Assembly: GCA_013416795.1 (NCBI GenBank)
Contig: RQSC01000116.1
Location: 9,616 to 73,615, forward strand
From: Prasinococcaceae sp. CCMP 1430
Taxonomy: Eukaryota > Prasinodermophyta > Palmophyllophyceae > Prasinococcales > Prasinococcaceae
DNA: 64,000 nt
Direction of reading: 5' to 3'
Shown: positions 29,455 through 38,679 of the stretch, piece by piece
Position numbering within the stretch: position 1 is the first letter of the stretch
Layout of the letters: each line of letters opens with the position of its first letter
Position numbers and translations under genes: made by a program
The notes under the pieces: generated by a model
Databases searched by the model: none
Told to the model about the DNA's origin: nothing
What the model saw: the letters and a program-made list of their open reading frames with translations, nothing else

Positions 29455-29939
29455 CGCTCCTGTCGCCGCCGTCACCCCCTATTACCCCCCCACACACGCG
29501 CGCGGCGCGGGGCACTCGCGTCGCGCCCCGCGCGCCCGGTGTGGCGTGCTTCGCACGCAGTTCGAAACCACTCCAATGGTCCGTGCACCACCCGTTAGGG
29601 TTCATTTTTAGGGTAGTGATGTTAGGGTTCTTATTTCGTGGAGGGCATGGCAACCTGTGACCTCTGAGGTGACCAGAGGCTTCGCTTCGAACCTACACTG
29701 CTATCGCGCAAAAGGGAGAAAACGCGGGACGCCGTGGGAATTCGGGCGGTGCCTTCTGGGGTTTCTGATGGTCGTACGAGTGCATTGTAAGATTGCGGGA
29801 AGGGCTTTCGGGGCGGTTTCCGGCGACGACGGTACGCGCAGGAAGCAGCGCCTGGTCTTATCCGTGACCGGGGTGCGCGGGGGCGGCAGGCGGCGGCGCC
29901 ACACTGCCGCGAGAGAGGACGAGGGTCCAGAAAGTATAG
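29455..29939. promoter_or_regulatory. divergent spacer with three telo-box motifs
   Basis: Between the divergent HEATR6 and SET-domain genes. Around 29594-29630 are TTAGGGTTC, TTTAGGGTA and TTAGGGTTC. In plants the telo-box AAACCCTAA is a promoter element of translation and growth genes, so a promoter role is plausible; decayed telomeric repeat is the alternative. The right part may hold the missing 5' exon of the SET gene. Confidence 0.5.
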
Positions 29940-31364
29940 GAATATGGCACTGCGCTGAGGACACTGCGCGGAGGCCGGCCGGCCGGCCGGGTGGTGCGCG
30001 CTGCTGCTGCGGGCGCCGCGGAGGGCGGCAGCAGTGGCAGCGCGCAGCTCGTGGTGCCACCCGGCGGAGCGTCCGCCGGTGATGTGCTGCTCTCGGTTCC
30101 GCAGGACGAGTGCGTGACGCTCGCCGACGCCATGGAGCACCCGAAGCTCGCGGGCGCGGCCGAGGAGGCGTTCGCGGGCAGCGAGATTGTCGGGATGACG
30201 GCATGGGTGCTGGCGACGCGCGCGGGGGGCGAGGGCGAGGGCGGCCCCGCTGCCGCGCTCGCCGATGCCGTGCGCGGCCGAGGCCAGCACAACCCCCTGC
30301 TGTGGCCCGAGGAGGAGGCCCAGCGGTTGCTTCGCGGCACGAGCGTGCTGCCGCAGCTGCCCGCGCGCCGCGCGGAGGTCGCGCTGGCGTATGAGCGCAT
30401 TGCGACGCACGAGTCCATCGACGCGCGAGCGCTGGGCCTGACGTACGACGCTTTCGCCGCCGCATTCTGTGACGTGCTCGCCTCGGCCGTGTATTTGCCC
30501 TCGGCGGAGTGCTTCGCGCTCGTGCCGACGGTCTCCACGGTGATGGCGCACGGCGACTGCGGCGGCGGCGGCGCCAACGGCGGCGGCGTGGGCAGCGACC
30601 GCAGACGGGTGGCGGAGGGCGGGGGCGGCTCCCGCGGCGTGCTGGTTGACTACGACCTCGAGTCTGAGTGCGTCGTCGTCGTGGCCGAGCGCGAGTACGC
30701 CGCGGGCGACGAGCCCCGGTTGCCGTGGGGTGAGGGCCGCAACAGCGCGGACCTCGCGCTGACCTTCGGCGAGCTCGACGCGGAGGGCAAGGCGCGCGAC
30801 GACTTCCTCACCTTCCAGTTCGGCATGGTGCAGAACGACTCGCTGTACACCGTCAAGGCCGGCGTGCTGGCGGAGCTGGGCTACGCCACGGATGGGCAGG
30901 AGTTCCCCGTGTTCGAGGACAGATTCCCCACGCAGCTGCTGAACTACCTGCGGCTGTCGCGGGTCACCGACATCGGGTTGCTAGCGAAGCTCAGCATGGA
31001 GACGGACAACATCCTGTCGCAGATCAACGAGTACGAGATCCTCCAGCTGCTCATGGGCGACGTCCGCGAACGGCTGGAGGAGTTTGAGAACACGGACACG
31101 GTGGGGGAGCAGCAGACGCTGCGCGACGCCGAGCTGAACGGCCGCGAGGAGCTGGCCACCCTGCTGCGGCTGGGCGAGAAGCGCGTGTTGCAGGGCACCA
31201 TGACGGGCGTGCGCACGCGCCTGGCGCCCATTCGCGGGGTCCCGACAAAAGGCGGCGGCATGCAGGATCCGAACGCCGACCTGGCGGAGATGTTCGAGTC
31301 CTTCGAGCAGCTGCCCAAGCGCATCGCCACGGGCAAAATTTTCGACGGGTTGTTTGAGGACTGA
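29940..31364 (+). CDS. SET/Rubisco-LSMT-like methyltransferase-fold protein, 5' incomplete
   Basis: Family of plastid and cytosolic protein-lysine methyltransferases (Rubisco LSMT, SETD3/6). Visible are a start resembling GRxVxAA, GDVLLSVP, a long helical insert, VVVAEREYAAGDEPRL, NSADLALTFGELD, and a C-terminal LSMT-type helical domain (PTQLLNYLRLSR onwards). Odd: the AdoMet-binding NHS motif, normally ...MLNHS..., reads VMAHGD here, and the catalytic Tyr region (SYG) reads PWG, so activity is doubtful. No ATG is in frame; an in-frame stop at 29937 and a TATAG just before 29940 suggest an acceptor there. Upstream exons were not found. Confidence 0.65.
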   Translation, partial: EYGTALRTLRGGRPAGRVVRAAAAGAAEGGSSGSAQLVVPPGGASAGDVLLSVPQDECVTLADAMEHPKLAGAAEEAFAGSEIVGMTAWVLATRAGGEGEGGPAAALADAVRGRGQHNPLLWPEEEAQRLLRGTSVLPQLPARRAEVALAYERIATHESIDARALGLTYDAFAAAFCDVLASAVYLPSAECFALVPTVSTVMAHGDCGGGGANGGGVGSDRRRVAEGGGGSRGVLVDYDLESECVVVVAEREYAAGDEPRLPWGEGRNSADLALTFGELDAEGKARDDFLTFQFGMVQNDSLYTVKAGVLAELGYATDGQEFPVFEDRFPTQLLNYLRLSRVTDIGLLAKLSMETDNILSQINEYEILQLLMGDVRERLEEFENTDTVGEQQTLRDAELNGREELATLLRLGEKRVLQGTMTGVRTRLAPIRGVPTKGGGMQDPNADLAEMFESFEQLPKRIATGKIFDGLFED

Positions 31365-32391
31365 TTTTTCGTGTTGCACCCTCTTGTAATAACCTCAAAC
31401 ATGCCGTGTGGTCCAGATCTTGCGATTTGAACCCAAACCAGTGGGGTGGTGCTGCGCACCGGGGTTTCCCTCCCAACGACCGGGACGGAATGCTGCAAGC
31501 CGCGCGTGCCCACCACGCGGCTCGTCGGAGGCTTTGAGGGTCCGCACGCCGCGACATCTCTGAGCCACAGGCGGAGCGGCTCTGACTGACGTCGGGGGGA
31601 AACCTTCGGCGGACGCGGGGCTGAGGAGCCTGCAGCGAGCACGTCCAGCCAGTAGTGGCGTCCGCGCATGGATAGTGTGTACAGTACAGCTGCACGTGCC
31701 ATCGAAAGCATCAACCAGCTGGCGGCATCTGGCGCGGGCGGGCGGGTCGTTGGAAAAAACGTTGAACGCCTTCCGACGCGAGCCATCAGATCGGCTTGAC
31801 ATGACATCACCTCACCCGCCGCGGGGCCCGAATGTCGCGCCGTCGTCCTCGCCGTCAGCCTGTCGACAGTACGCGTGCGCGACATGCCCTCTGCCATGAC
31901 AGCCCGCGCCATCACCTCACGTCGCACGACAGCAACGCGTTCCTACGTGCGCCGGCGGTCCCTCGGTCGGCGCGTCTCCGCCACTCGCAGCGCTCCCCAC
32001 TCACCCTCACCTCGCAGCACACACTCATTCGCGAGGCGCCTGAGCATGAGTCGGGCGGCGCGGCGGTCCGATTCGCAATCCCATCTCGGGCGGGGCCTCA
32101 TGGGCTCACGCCCAGGCGTCCCTGCGGGCTCGAGGCTGGGCACACCGCGGCTCCTTATCGCCTCCTAACGAATGCGCATGAACTCCCATGGAACGCTCCG
32201 ATTGGTTGGGCCGATTCGCATCGGGGTCGCACCGCTCGGCATCCCCTTCGCGTCGGTAGGCATTCCCACGTTGCGCGGGGATTCGTGACATTGTTATGAT
32301 ATGATACATATCCACGTGAGTGGCGGTGGGGCCCGCGCGGCCGCGCCCGCTCAGCAAGGCGGGCCCGCCGCACGACGGTCGTCGGCCGCGC
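31365..32391. other. intergenic region, about 1.0 kb
   Basis: Right of the SET gene up to the N at 32392. A plus-strand Arg/Ser-rich frame at 31875-32168 and a minus-strand frame exist, but neither has recognisable content or splice support. If the N is an assembly join, this stretch may not truly neighbour the WW gene. Confidence 0.45.
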
Positions 32392-32392
32392 N
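32392..32392. other. single undetermined base (N), probable assembly join
   Basis: One n. The minus-strand WW-domain protein stops making sense exactly here. The last three codons before it also resemble a donor (CTG|GTGTn), so the base could alternatively sit in an intron. Confidence 0.6.
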
Positions 32393-32828
32393 ACACCAGG
32401 ATGGCGCCGGCTGCGGTGTCTCCGCCGTTCTCCATGGCGTTCTCCGCGCTCTCCTTGGCCGTCTTGGCCGCCTCGGCAGCCGCAGCGGGGAGCTCGTACG
32501 AGGTCTCGTTGCTCTGGCGATTCCAGTAGTAGAGCTCCCCGTCGCGCTCCACCTCCACCCACGGGTGGGGCAGCTCCACGCCGTCCTTCGTCATTGACGA
32601 GAAGCCGCGCGCCGCTGAGCTGACGCCCGCAGCGCGCGCGGCGTCTTGCGCGGCCTTGCCCGCCACCATCGGGTCGTTGTACTGGCCGAGCCAATCGACG
32701 AGGTCGGCGATGAGCGAGTAGTTGAGCGCGTCGTGGTCGAGCTCGGCGAGCGTGCGCGCCACCTGCGGCGGGTAGCCCAGCTGGGCGAGCTCGCGCTCGT
32801 CCATCTCGCCCTCCAGGCCGCGCTCCAT
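32393..32828 (-). CDS. WW-domain protein, 3' truncated
   Basis: Begins at the ATG at 32828 (MERGLEGEMDERELAQ). A helical region GYPPQVARTLAELDHDALNY comes first, reminiscent of a UBA-like bundle. A WW domain follows at about residues 92-118, with PHPWVEVERDGELYYWNRQS and closing SYELP; the second Trp is replaced by Tyr and the closing Pro is present. An Ala/Glu-rich helix comes next and the frame is lost at the N at 32392. WW domains bind proline-rich ligands and occur in splicing and signalling proteins; the full protein is not visible. A longer start at 32960 would overlap the divergent VOC gene. Confidence 0.65.
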
Positions 32829-32946
32829 GTCGCCGCGCGCGCGCGGCGCCGGGGCGGACACGCGCGGCAGGGAGGGGGAGGGCGGCGCGAGCGTGGCCGC
32901 GGCCGGCCACCGCGCGCCGCCGCGGAGGCCGGCGCTCGAGCTGGGC

Positions 32947-34164
32947 ATGCTCAACCACATCGCGAGGGAGACGCCGGATGTGGCGAGGTTCGCAAGGTTC
33001 TACATTGACGTGGTGCGTATTTTTGGGCCTGCGCCGACGATGTGACAGCCGCGAAGAAACGCGGGCAACGCGCGCACGCCATGCTTCCGGCGCGCGCGGG
33101 CGCCCGCGGCCTGGGCGGGGTGAGGGGGGAGGCCGTCGTGCGACGCCGCGCCCCCGTGCGCCTCAGACCCCCCCGCGACCATCGCGCACGCTCGTCGTCG
33201 ACGTGCAGGGGGCTCGCGCGCTCCCTGGCGCCACGCTCGCGCCGATTTGACGCGTTGACTGTCGCATGGTCGTCCCACATGCGAGGCGGGCGCCCGAGGG
33301 TGTTGCGCGCGCGCGTGGCAGCGCCTGTGGCGCGACGCGCTCGCTGCCCGACGCACGCGAGGCTGCCAAACTGACGCGTCCGCGCCTGCTCGCGCCTTCC
33401 CGCGTCCTGCCCCCGACCTGCTCCACCGCCACACACAGCTTGGCTTCGAGCACTATGACGGCCGCCCCGAGTTCCCATTCCGCGGCATTTGGCTGCGCAT
33501 CCCCGGAAGCACGACCGGGCAGCTCATGCATATCTTCGAGCGCGCCGAGGGCGACGCCGACGGTGGCCACCACCACCACGAGCACCACCACGAGCACGTG
33601 CACGCACGACGACGCGGCCACGGGGCCGCCTCGGACACTAATAACAGCAGCAGCGAGAGCGAGAGCAGAATCAGTGGCAGCAGCGGCAGCAGCGGCAGCA
33701 GGGGCAGCAACGGCGCCTTCCAGGGCAGCAGTTGCGGCGGGTCTGTGAGCGATGGCGGAGGGGGGCCCGGGGGGCGGGTAGCTGCAGCCGCAGCCGTCGT
33801 CGCAGGAGGGGAGGATCGACAAGAGGCAGGGCGGACCACGACCAGCAAGGACGAGGCCTTGCGGCGGGACCACCTGGCCTTCGAGGTGGCCGATGTCGAC
33901 GCCGCGCGCATTGCGCTCGAGGAGAGGGGCATCAGCTGCCGCGTGGTCGAAGTCGACGACTACGCAACACAGCTCTTCTTCGAGGATTGCGACGGCAACA
34001 TGATCGAGATCGGCAAGTACTGCCCCTCTCCGCTGCACGGCAGCGCGGAGAGCAGACGGGCTGGGGGCATTCGCGGGCTCGCGGCGCGCGTGCTCGCAGG
34101 CGCCAGCGAGCGCTGCGCGCGGGCGGCCGATGCGCTCGCCCGCCAAGCACAGGAGGTACCGTGA
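32947..34164 (+). CDS. VOC/glyoxalase-superfamily protein with His/Ser-rich insert
   Basis: Two exons, 32947-33012 and 33439-34164, about 263 residues; donor GTGCGT, branch point CTGAC, acceptor CACAG, phase 0. The vicinal-oxygen-chelate fold is split by a large insert. The first module is MLNHIARETPDVARFARFY then LGFEHYDG...GIWLRI and LMHIFER; the second is RRDHLAFEVADVDAARIAL and NMIEIGKYC. Positions match the usual metal ligands His, His, His and Glu. Between the modules are about 110 low-complexity residues, opening with a histidine cluster (HHHHEHHHEHVH) and continuing Ser/Gly-rich. Plant relatives are annotated as lactoylglutathione-lyase-like. An in-frame ATG at 32827 would add 40 residues. 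The substrate is unknown. Confidence 0.82.
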
Positions 34165-34314
34165 CGCCCAACCTCTACAGTAGATCGACGCGCGCGGGGC
34201 CTCGAGCGGAGGCGCCGGCGCTCGAGCCGCTGCCTGCAGCGGGCAACATAAGACACCTCTCGCTTTCGAACGCAGGGTGCGGAGATTCGGCAGCCACTTC
34301 TTACACGCCGCGCG

Positions 34315-35348
34315 CTACTCGGCGGGCTGCTCCCTCCCGAGCACAGCGTTGGCTCGCGACTCGATCTCCTTGAGGTACTCCGCCTGCACGCGCTGCGAGA
34401 ACGTGCCCGTGCCCGCCGTGAGCACCGTGCGCTCCATGCGGCCCTGCAGCGACTTGAAGAACGAGTCGGCGTCGATGGCACCCTCGCCTGCGCGCGCGAG
34501 GCGGCCGGGGCAGCAGCACCGCCGGCACGCGTGTGTCAGTCAGACGCCGAGGGGCGCGCAAGCCGCCCGCAGTCGGGCGCGCAGCAGCCGCGGCCGGCGC
34601 AGCAGAGCGCGCGCGCGCACGCACCCTTGAGGCCGCTCTCCAGCATCTGCGTCCACTTTTCCTCGTCCGCGGCCACGATCGCGTCGATGAGCTCGGCCTC
34701 GGGCGCCCCCCCCTCCGCGGGCATCTCGCTCTGTGCGTACAGCTGCAGCACGCGCTGCAGGATGACCACCATGCCATCGAGGTTGTCCTCGGACGCCTTG
34801 CGGATCCACGCGTAGGCGTTGCCCACGACTCCCTCGTCGAGTGTGCCCGCCGTGCTGGCCTCGGCAACCGCCGCGCGCATGCGCTCGACGGCAGCGTCCG
34901 AGAGCGGCACCTGGAACTGACCGTCCGCCTCCGCGGCGGACGCCACAATCGCGGTGAGCGTATCGCCGCTCTTGTCGGAGCGCTTCTCGGTCTCGGTGAC
35001 GATCTTGTCCAGCATGGTCATCACCTCGCCCGCGAGTGCCACCATGGCGTCGCGCTCGGCCGCCTCGGCCGTGTCGGCGCGTGCGGCAATGCGTAGAAAG
35101 AAGCTGGGGTCGAACGTCAGGATGTTCTCGCGCACGACGGCAACGCGGTCCTCGCCGGGCGCGGCCGCCAGCAGCTGCGCCGCAGCAACGCCGCACGGGC
35201 GCGAGCGCGTCGGGTCGGGGCCACACAGTCGGGGCGGCAACGCAGGCACTCCGGAGTCAGCAGCGAGCTGGGCGGAGAGCGCGGGTGGGTGCTGCAGCCG
35301 CGAGCGTCGCCGACGGCGCCGCCGCGCGCGGGTGCTGCCACATGGCAT
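34315..35348 (-). CDS. predicted plastid protein, At4g37920-like
   Basis: Two exons, 34625-35348 and 34315-34487, 298 residues; donor GTGCGT, branch point CTGAC, phase-1 join restoring Gly. The N terminus (MPCGSTRARRRRRRRS onward) is Arg/Ser/Pro-rich and fits a plastid transit peptide. The mature part is helical: ENILTFDPSFFLR, KIVTETEKRSDKSGDTL, MVVILQRVLQLYAQSE, and at the end QRVQAEYLKEIESRA. This pattern resembles the plant chloroplast protein group typified by At4g37920, which has no established function; that resemblance is from memory. Convergent with the VOC gene. Confidence 0.7.
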
Positions 35349-36441
35349 CCCCAGATGGATAGGTCTTGCGGAAGACGCCCGACGAAATTCAAATCTGGCG
35401 TTTCAATCGAGTGCATTTTCATGAATTGCAGAGGAGACAAATGCGGAATACGGCCGCGAAAACCACGCGTGCGTTCGTCTACGCGAAACCATGGGGAACT
35501 CCGTGCGCGAATTGACGCGAAAAAGTGCCAGGAAAGCGTCGAGAGGATCCCGCCGGCCGAGGCATTGGCGTCGAACCCCAACCTCGAACCACCGAAAATG
35601 CATATAATATGACGTTGATTACAAACCCTCTATATTTATAACCTCAATAATGTTTGGGGTTTTACAAAGTAAGGGTTTACATTTGACGTCATATTGTATT
35701 CATTTGAGGTGGATTCGATGTGTTGGGGTTGGAATGGCCGCGCCTGTGCGCGCGCGTCGCATGGTCTCGCTGCCTCGACGCGCCAGCCAGCGCACACTAT
35801 TTGAGGTTTTAAAGCGCAAGGGTTTGTGTCTCGCCCGTGCGCGCGCGCGCGTGGCGCGGTGCGTTTCGCTTCCGCGCGTTCGCGCGCTCCGTCCGCAAAA
35901 AATCTGCCGCGAGCGCGCACTTTTGCGGTCCACGCGCGCCGTGCACGAGCGGATGAGGAAAAAATCTGCGCACTGCGCGCCATGCGCGAGCGGATCGGGA
36001 AAAAATCTGCGACGCCTTCGTTGTTGCGCGCGCCCGCCGCGCGTCCCGACCGGCGCCGACACAACATCGTCCCGAACGGCGCAACATTCGCCGCGCGCGC
36101 GACACACGCCATGCGCCATCAGCAACCGAGTACACGTCAGCCCCCATAGGCGCGCCGCCGGCCACGTCAGTCGCCACGCGGAAGAGCCATACGTCAAATC
36201 GCACCCGACCGCGCGCGTGACGTGGAAACTGACTCCCCTCGGCACGCACGTCCAACCTAAAGAGTTTTCCGCGCGAGTGACGGTCGGTTGGGTCGGGTGG
36301 CGGAAGCGCGCGCCGATTTCTGGCGAACGTGCACCGTCGGACGAATTCGCAGTCATACGCATATGCATACTCAACCCGCGCGCGCGCGCGCGCAACTTGC
36401 GAAGCGGCGCGGGTGTTGCGCGCGGGGGGGGGGCATCGGCG
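35349..36441. other. intergenic region with AT-rich inverted motif pair, about 1.1 kb
   Basis: Divergent spacer between the At4g37920-like gene and MoaC. The section 35590-35705 is AT-rich, in sharp contrast with its surroundings, and holds the inverted motif pair listed separately. The rest (35800-36400) is GC-rich with short CG tracts. No supported gene. Confidence 0.5.
35606..35700. repeat. inverted pair of AGGGTTT...ACGTCA...ATTG motifs
   Basis: On the minus strand, 35634 down to about 35607 reads AGGGTTTGTAATCAACGTCA then TATTATATGCA. On the plus strand from 35672 comes AGGGTTTACATTTGACGTCA then TATTGTATTCA. The two copies face away from each other across about 37 nt. Related copies lie at 41344 and 41508. 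Confidence 0.6.
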
Positions 36442-37391
36442 ATGGCGCTCCGTCGCGCGGCCGCGGCCGTGGGCCGGAGCGGAGTGGCCGGGGTGGCACG
36501 CAGGGCGGCGACGGTGGCCGCAGGGTGGGGGAACAGCGGCGGGGTCGGCGGCAGCAGTGCGCCACCGGTGGCAGCGCACGCGTCTGATGCGGACCTCGCG
36601 GACATGAACGATGAGCTGGCATCGTTCTTTGGTGCCCCGCCGGCGCAGTCGCAGGCGCGGATGGACGGGCATGCGGGCGGCACAGCTGGCGGCAGAGGTA
36701 GAAGCACAACGGACGCGGCTCGCAGCCACCGCTCGTTTGCTGTCTCTGCTGGCTCGCCGCCCGCGGCGCGCGCCGCAGGCGACGGCGATACCCTCACGCA
36801 CGTCGACAGCGATGGCACTGCGTCGATGGTGGACGTGGGTGACAAGGCACATACGGCTCGCCTCGCGACGGCATCCGCGCGCGTGCTGCTGGGCCCAGCC
36901 GCGTTCGCTGCCGTACGCGACAACACGCTCAAGAAGGGCGACGTGCTGTCCACGGCGAAGCTCGCGGGCATCTGCGGGGCCAAGGTGCGGCGCATCACGC
37001 GCCGCCTCGCGTCGCTTGGGCGCCACCCGCGACGCACATCGCGCTCCTTCCCCTCGCCCTCCCGCTCCTGACACCGTGGCGTCTGCCGCGCCTGCCACGC
37101 GCGCTGCCACAGCACACGTCGACGCTCATTCCGCTGTGTCACCAGCTCCTTCTGTCCAAGGTGTCGGTCGACCTCTCGCTGGACGATGCCCAGCACGCGG
37201 TAGCCATCACCGCGACGGCCAAGACGGTGGGCCCCACGGGCGTCGAGATGGAGGCACTCACCGCGGTGGCGGTCGCGGGGCTCACTGTGTACGACATGTG
37301 CAAGGCCGTCACCAAGGACGCCGTGCTCACAGACGTGCGCCTCGAGGCCAAGAGCGGCGGCAAGAGTGCTGATTACCGGCGAAGCGCCTGA
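36442..37391 (+). CDS. CNX3: cyclic pyranopterin monophosphate synthase (MoaC/CNX3), mitochondrial
   Basis: Second half-reaction of the first step in molybdenum cofactor synthesis: converts the 3',8-cyclo-GTP made by MoaA to cPMP, in mitochondria in eukaryotes. Exons 36442-36984 and 37113-37391, 273 residues, phase 0; donor GTGCGG, branch point CTGAC, acceptor CACAG. The N terminus [20 protein letters not shown] is a typical mitochondrial presequence. MoaC motifs: [38 protein letters not shown] (active-site His), [18 protein letters not shown] and KSGGKS. About 70 low-complexity residues precede the domain. No MoaA domain is fused, unlike human MOCS1. Confidence 0.93.
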
Positions 37392-37737
37392 GGCCGGGCG
37401 CAGGGCGCGTTGGAGCGCTGCCGCGCTCAGTAGTGTAAAGAAGCTAGACGTAGTTCATATGCCGCAACCGCACGCAGCCCGGGCCGCAGCGGAGCCTAGA
37501 CGGCAGGCGCATCACGCTCGCGCTGGAGAGGGCGGCGCTGCGGCGCGCTGTGGCCGTCGCGCTCTCTCTTTCTCTCTCTGCGTTTCGCCGGCACTCGCGA
37601 GTCGTGACTACGCTGGGCCTGCGTGCGGGCAACGCCACAGGTCAGTGCCCCCCAGCGAGGCGAGCGCCTCCTTCGGTCTACTACCTAGGTCAGCGCTACG
37701 CGCGCCCACTTCTATCCTCCTAGTCACGAGTGCCGCG

Positions 37738-38184
37738 TCAGGACTCCCCGGCACTGCCCTCGTCCCCTTTCTGCTTGAGCGCCTGCTGTCGCCGGAACGC
37801 GAGGAACGCCACCAGGAGGCCTGCCGAGAAGCTCGCGCGCGTCCAGCCGAGCGCGCTCATCGAGAGCGACAGCGAGAGCAGCCCGAGGAGCGCGACGACC
37901 GGTATGTCCGCCGCCGACGTCATGACACCCTCGGGCGGCGCGGGAGCTTCCCCCGCCGCGCGGTCGCCGCCCGCCTCATCGCCCTCCTTGGCCGCTGCGC
38001 CTGCCGCGTCGGCATCGGTGTCGCCAGCAGCGCCGCCGTCGCCGGCGCAGGCGAAGCCGAGCGAGTCGGGGGCGGTGGCAGAGCGTGCGCATGGCGCGCG
38101 CCGCCGCCGCGCGCGCGCGGCGACCCCCCCCCTTCGCGTTGCGCGGAGAGGGAGATCAGCTGCCCTCGAGGCCATCATGGCCAT
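37738..38184 (-). CDS. small predicted plastid membrane protein, unrecognised
   Basis: Single exon of 148 residues from the ATG at 38184. Residues 1-40 are Arg/Ala-rich without acidic residues (MAMMASRAADLPLRATRRGG), as in plastid transit peptides. An acidic Gly/Ala/Asp linker follows, then a C-terminal hydrophobic region with two likely membrane helices (IPVVALLGLLSLSLSMSALG and FSAGLLVAFLAF) and a short polar tail. The shape recalls small thylakoid or envelope proteins such as CURT1-like or PsaM-like auxiliaries, but no family is recognised. The strand choice rests on this coherent layout. Confidence 0.5.
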   Translation of the reverse strand: MAMMASRAADLPLRATRRGGVAARARRRRAPCARSATAPDSLGFACAGDGGAAGDTDADAAGAAAKEGDEAGGDRAAGEAPAPPEGVMTSAADIPVVALLGLLSLSLSMSALGWTRASFSAGLLVAFLAFRRQQALKQKGDEGSAGES

Positions 38185-38611
38185 TGCCGGCGGCGCAGCG
38201 CGGCGCGGTACGGCGCGACGCAGCACGGCACTTGTGGCAACAGCGCCGCGCGTCGCGCCCCTAACCCCGCCTCTCACCCGTACGTCAAAACGAAAGGTCG
38301 CTTTGCCAACGTTTTGACATGCGAAAAGGCCCGCCCCTGGCGAGTTCGACCCTCAGCCACGACTCGCGCGCTACGAGCGCCCCTGAAGACACCGTGCCCT
38401 TCGACGTCGCCGCCATAACCCCGTGCGAGGCGATGAGCGACGCCAGCGAGCGCCCGGCGTGCAATGCACAGTGTGGTAGCGAGGGGCGTCGCGCTGCCAC
38501 ACCCTACCGACGAGGCAACGCTATCGTGTATTACATGGTGCAGCAGCCGCGGGGATGCACGGGGCGGCGGCCGCATCGCGATGAGAGGGGGGGGAGGAGG
38601 GGAAGAGGGAA

Positions 38612-38613
<2 letters not shown>

Positions 38614-38664
<51 letters not shown>
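38614..38664 (+). repeat. poly-G tract of 51 nt
   Basis: Fifty-one uninterrupted G, preceded by 30 nt of A/G-only sequence, just past the VTE6 stop codon. Such a run can form G-quadruplex or triplex, and is error-prone in sequencing, so the exact length is uncertain. Confidence 0.9.
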
Positions 38665-38679
38665 CGGTTCGCGCGCCCG

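Noticed and set aside
31400-31475. Possible tRNA on the minus strand, from a GGTTCAAATC word
   Set aside because: The T-stem does not pair fully and no acceptor or anticodon stem could be built around it.
38614-38664. Poly-G as a telomere end
   Set aside because: Homopolymer without the T/A bases of telomere repeats and flanked by genes on both sides.
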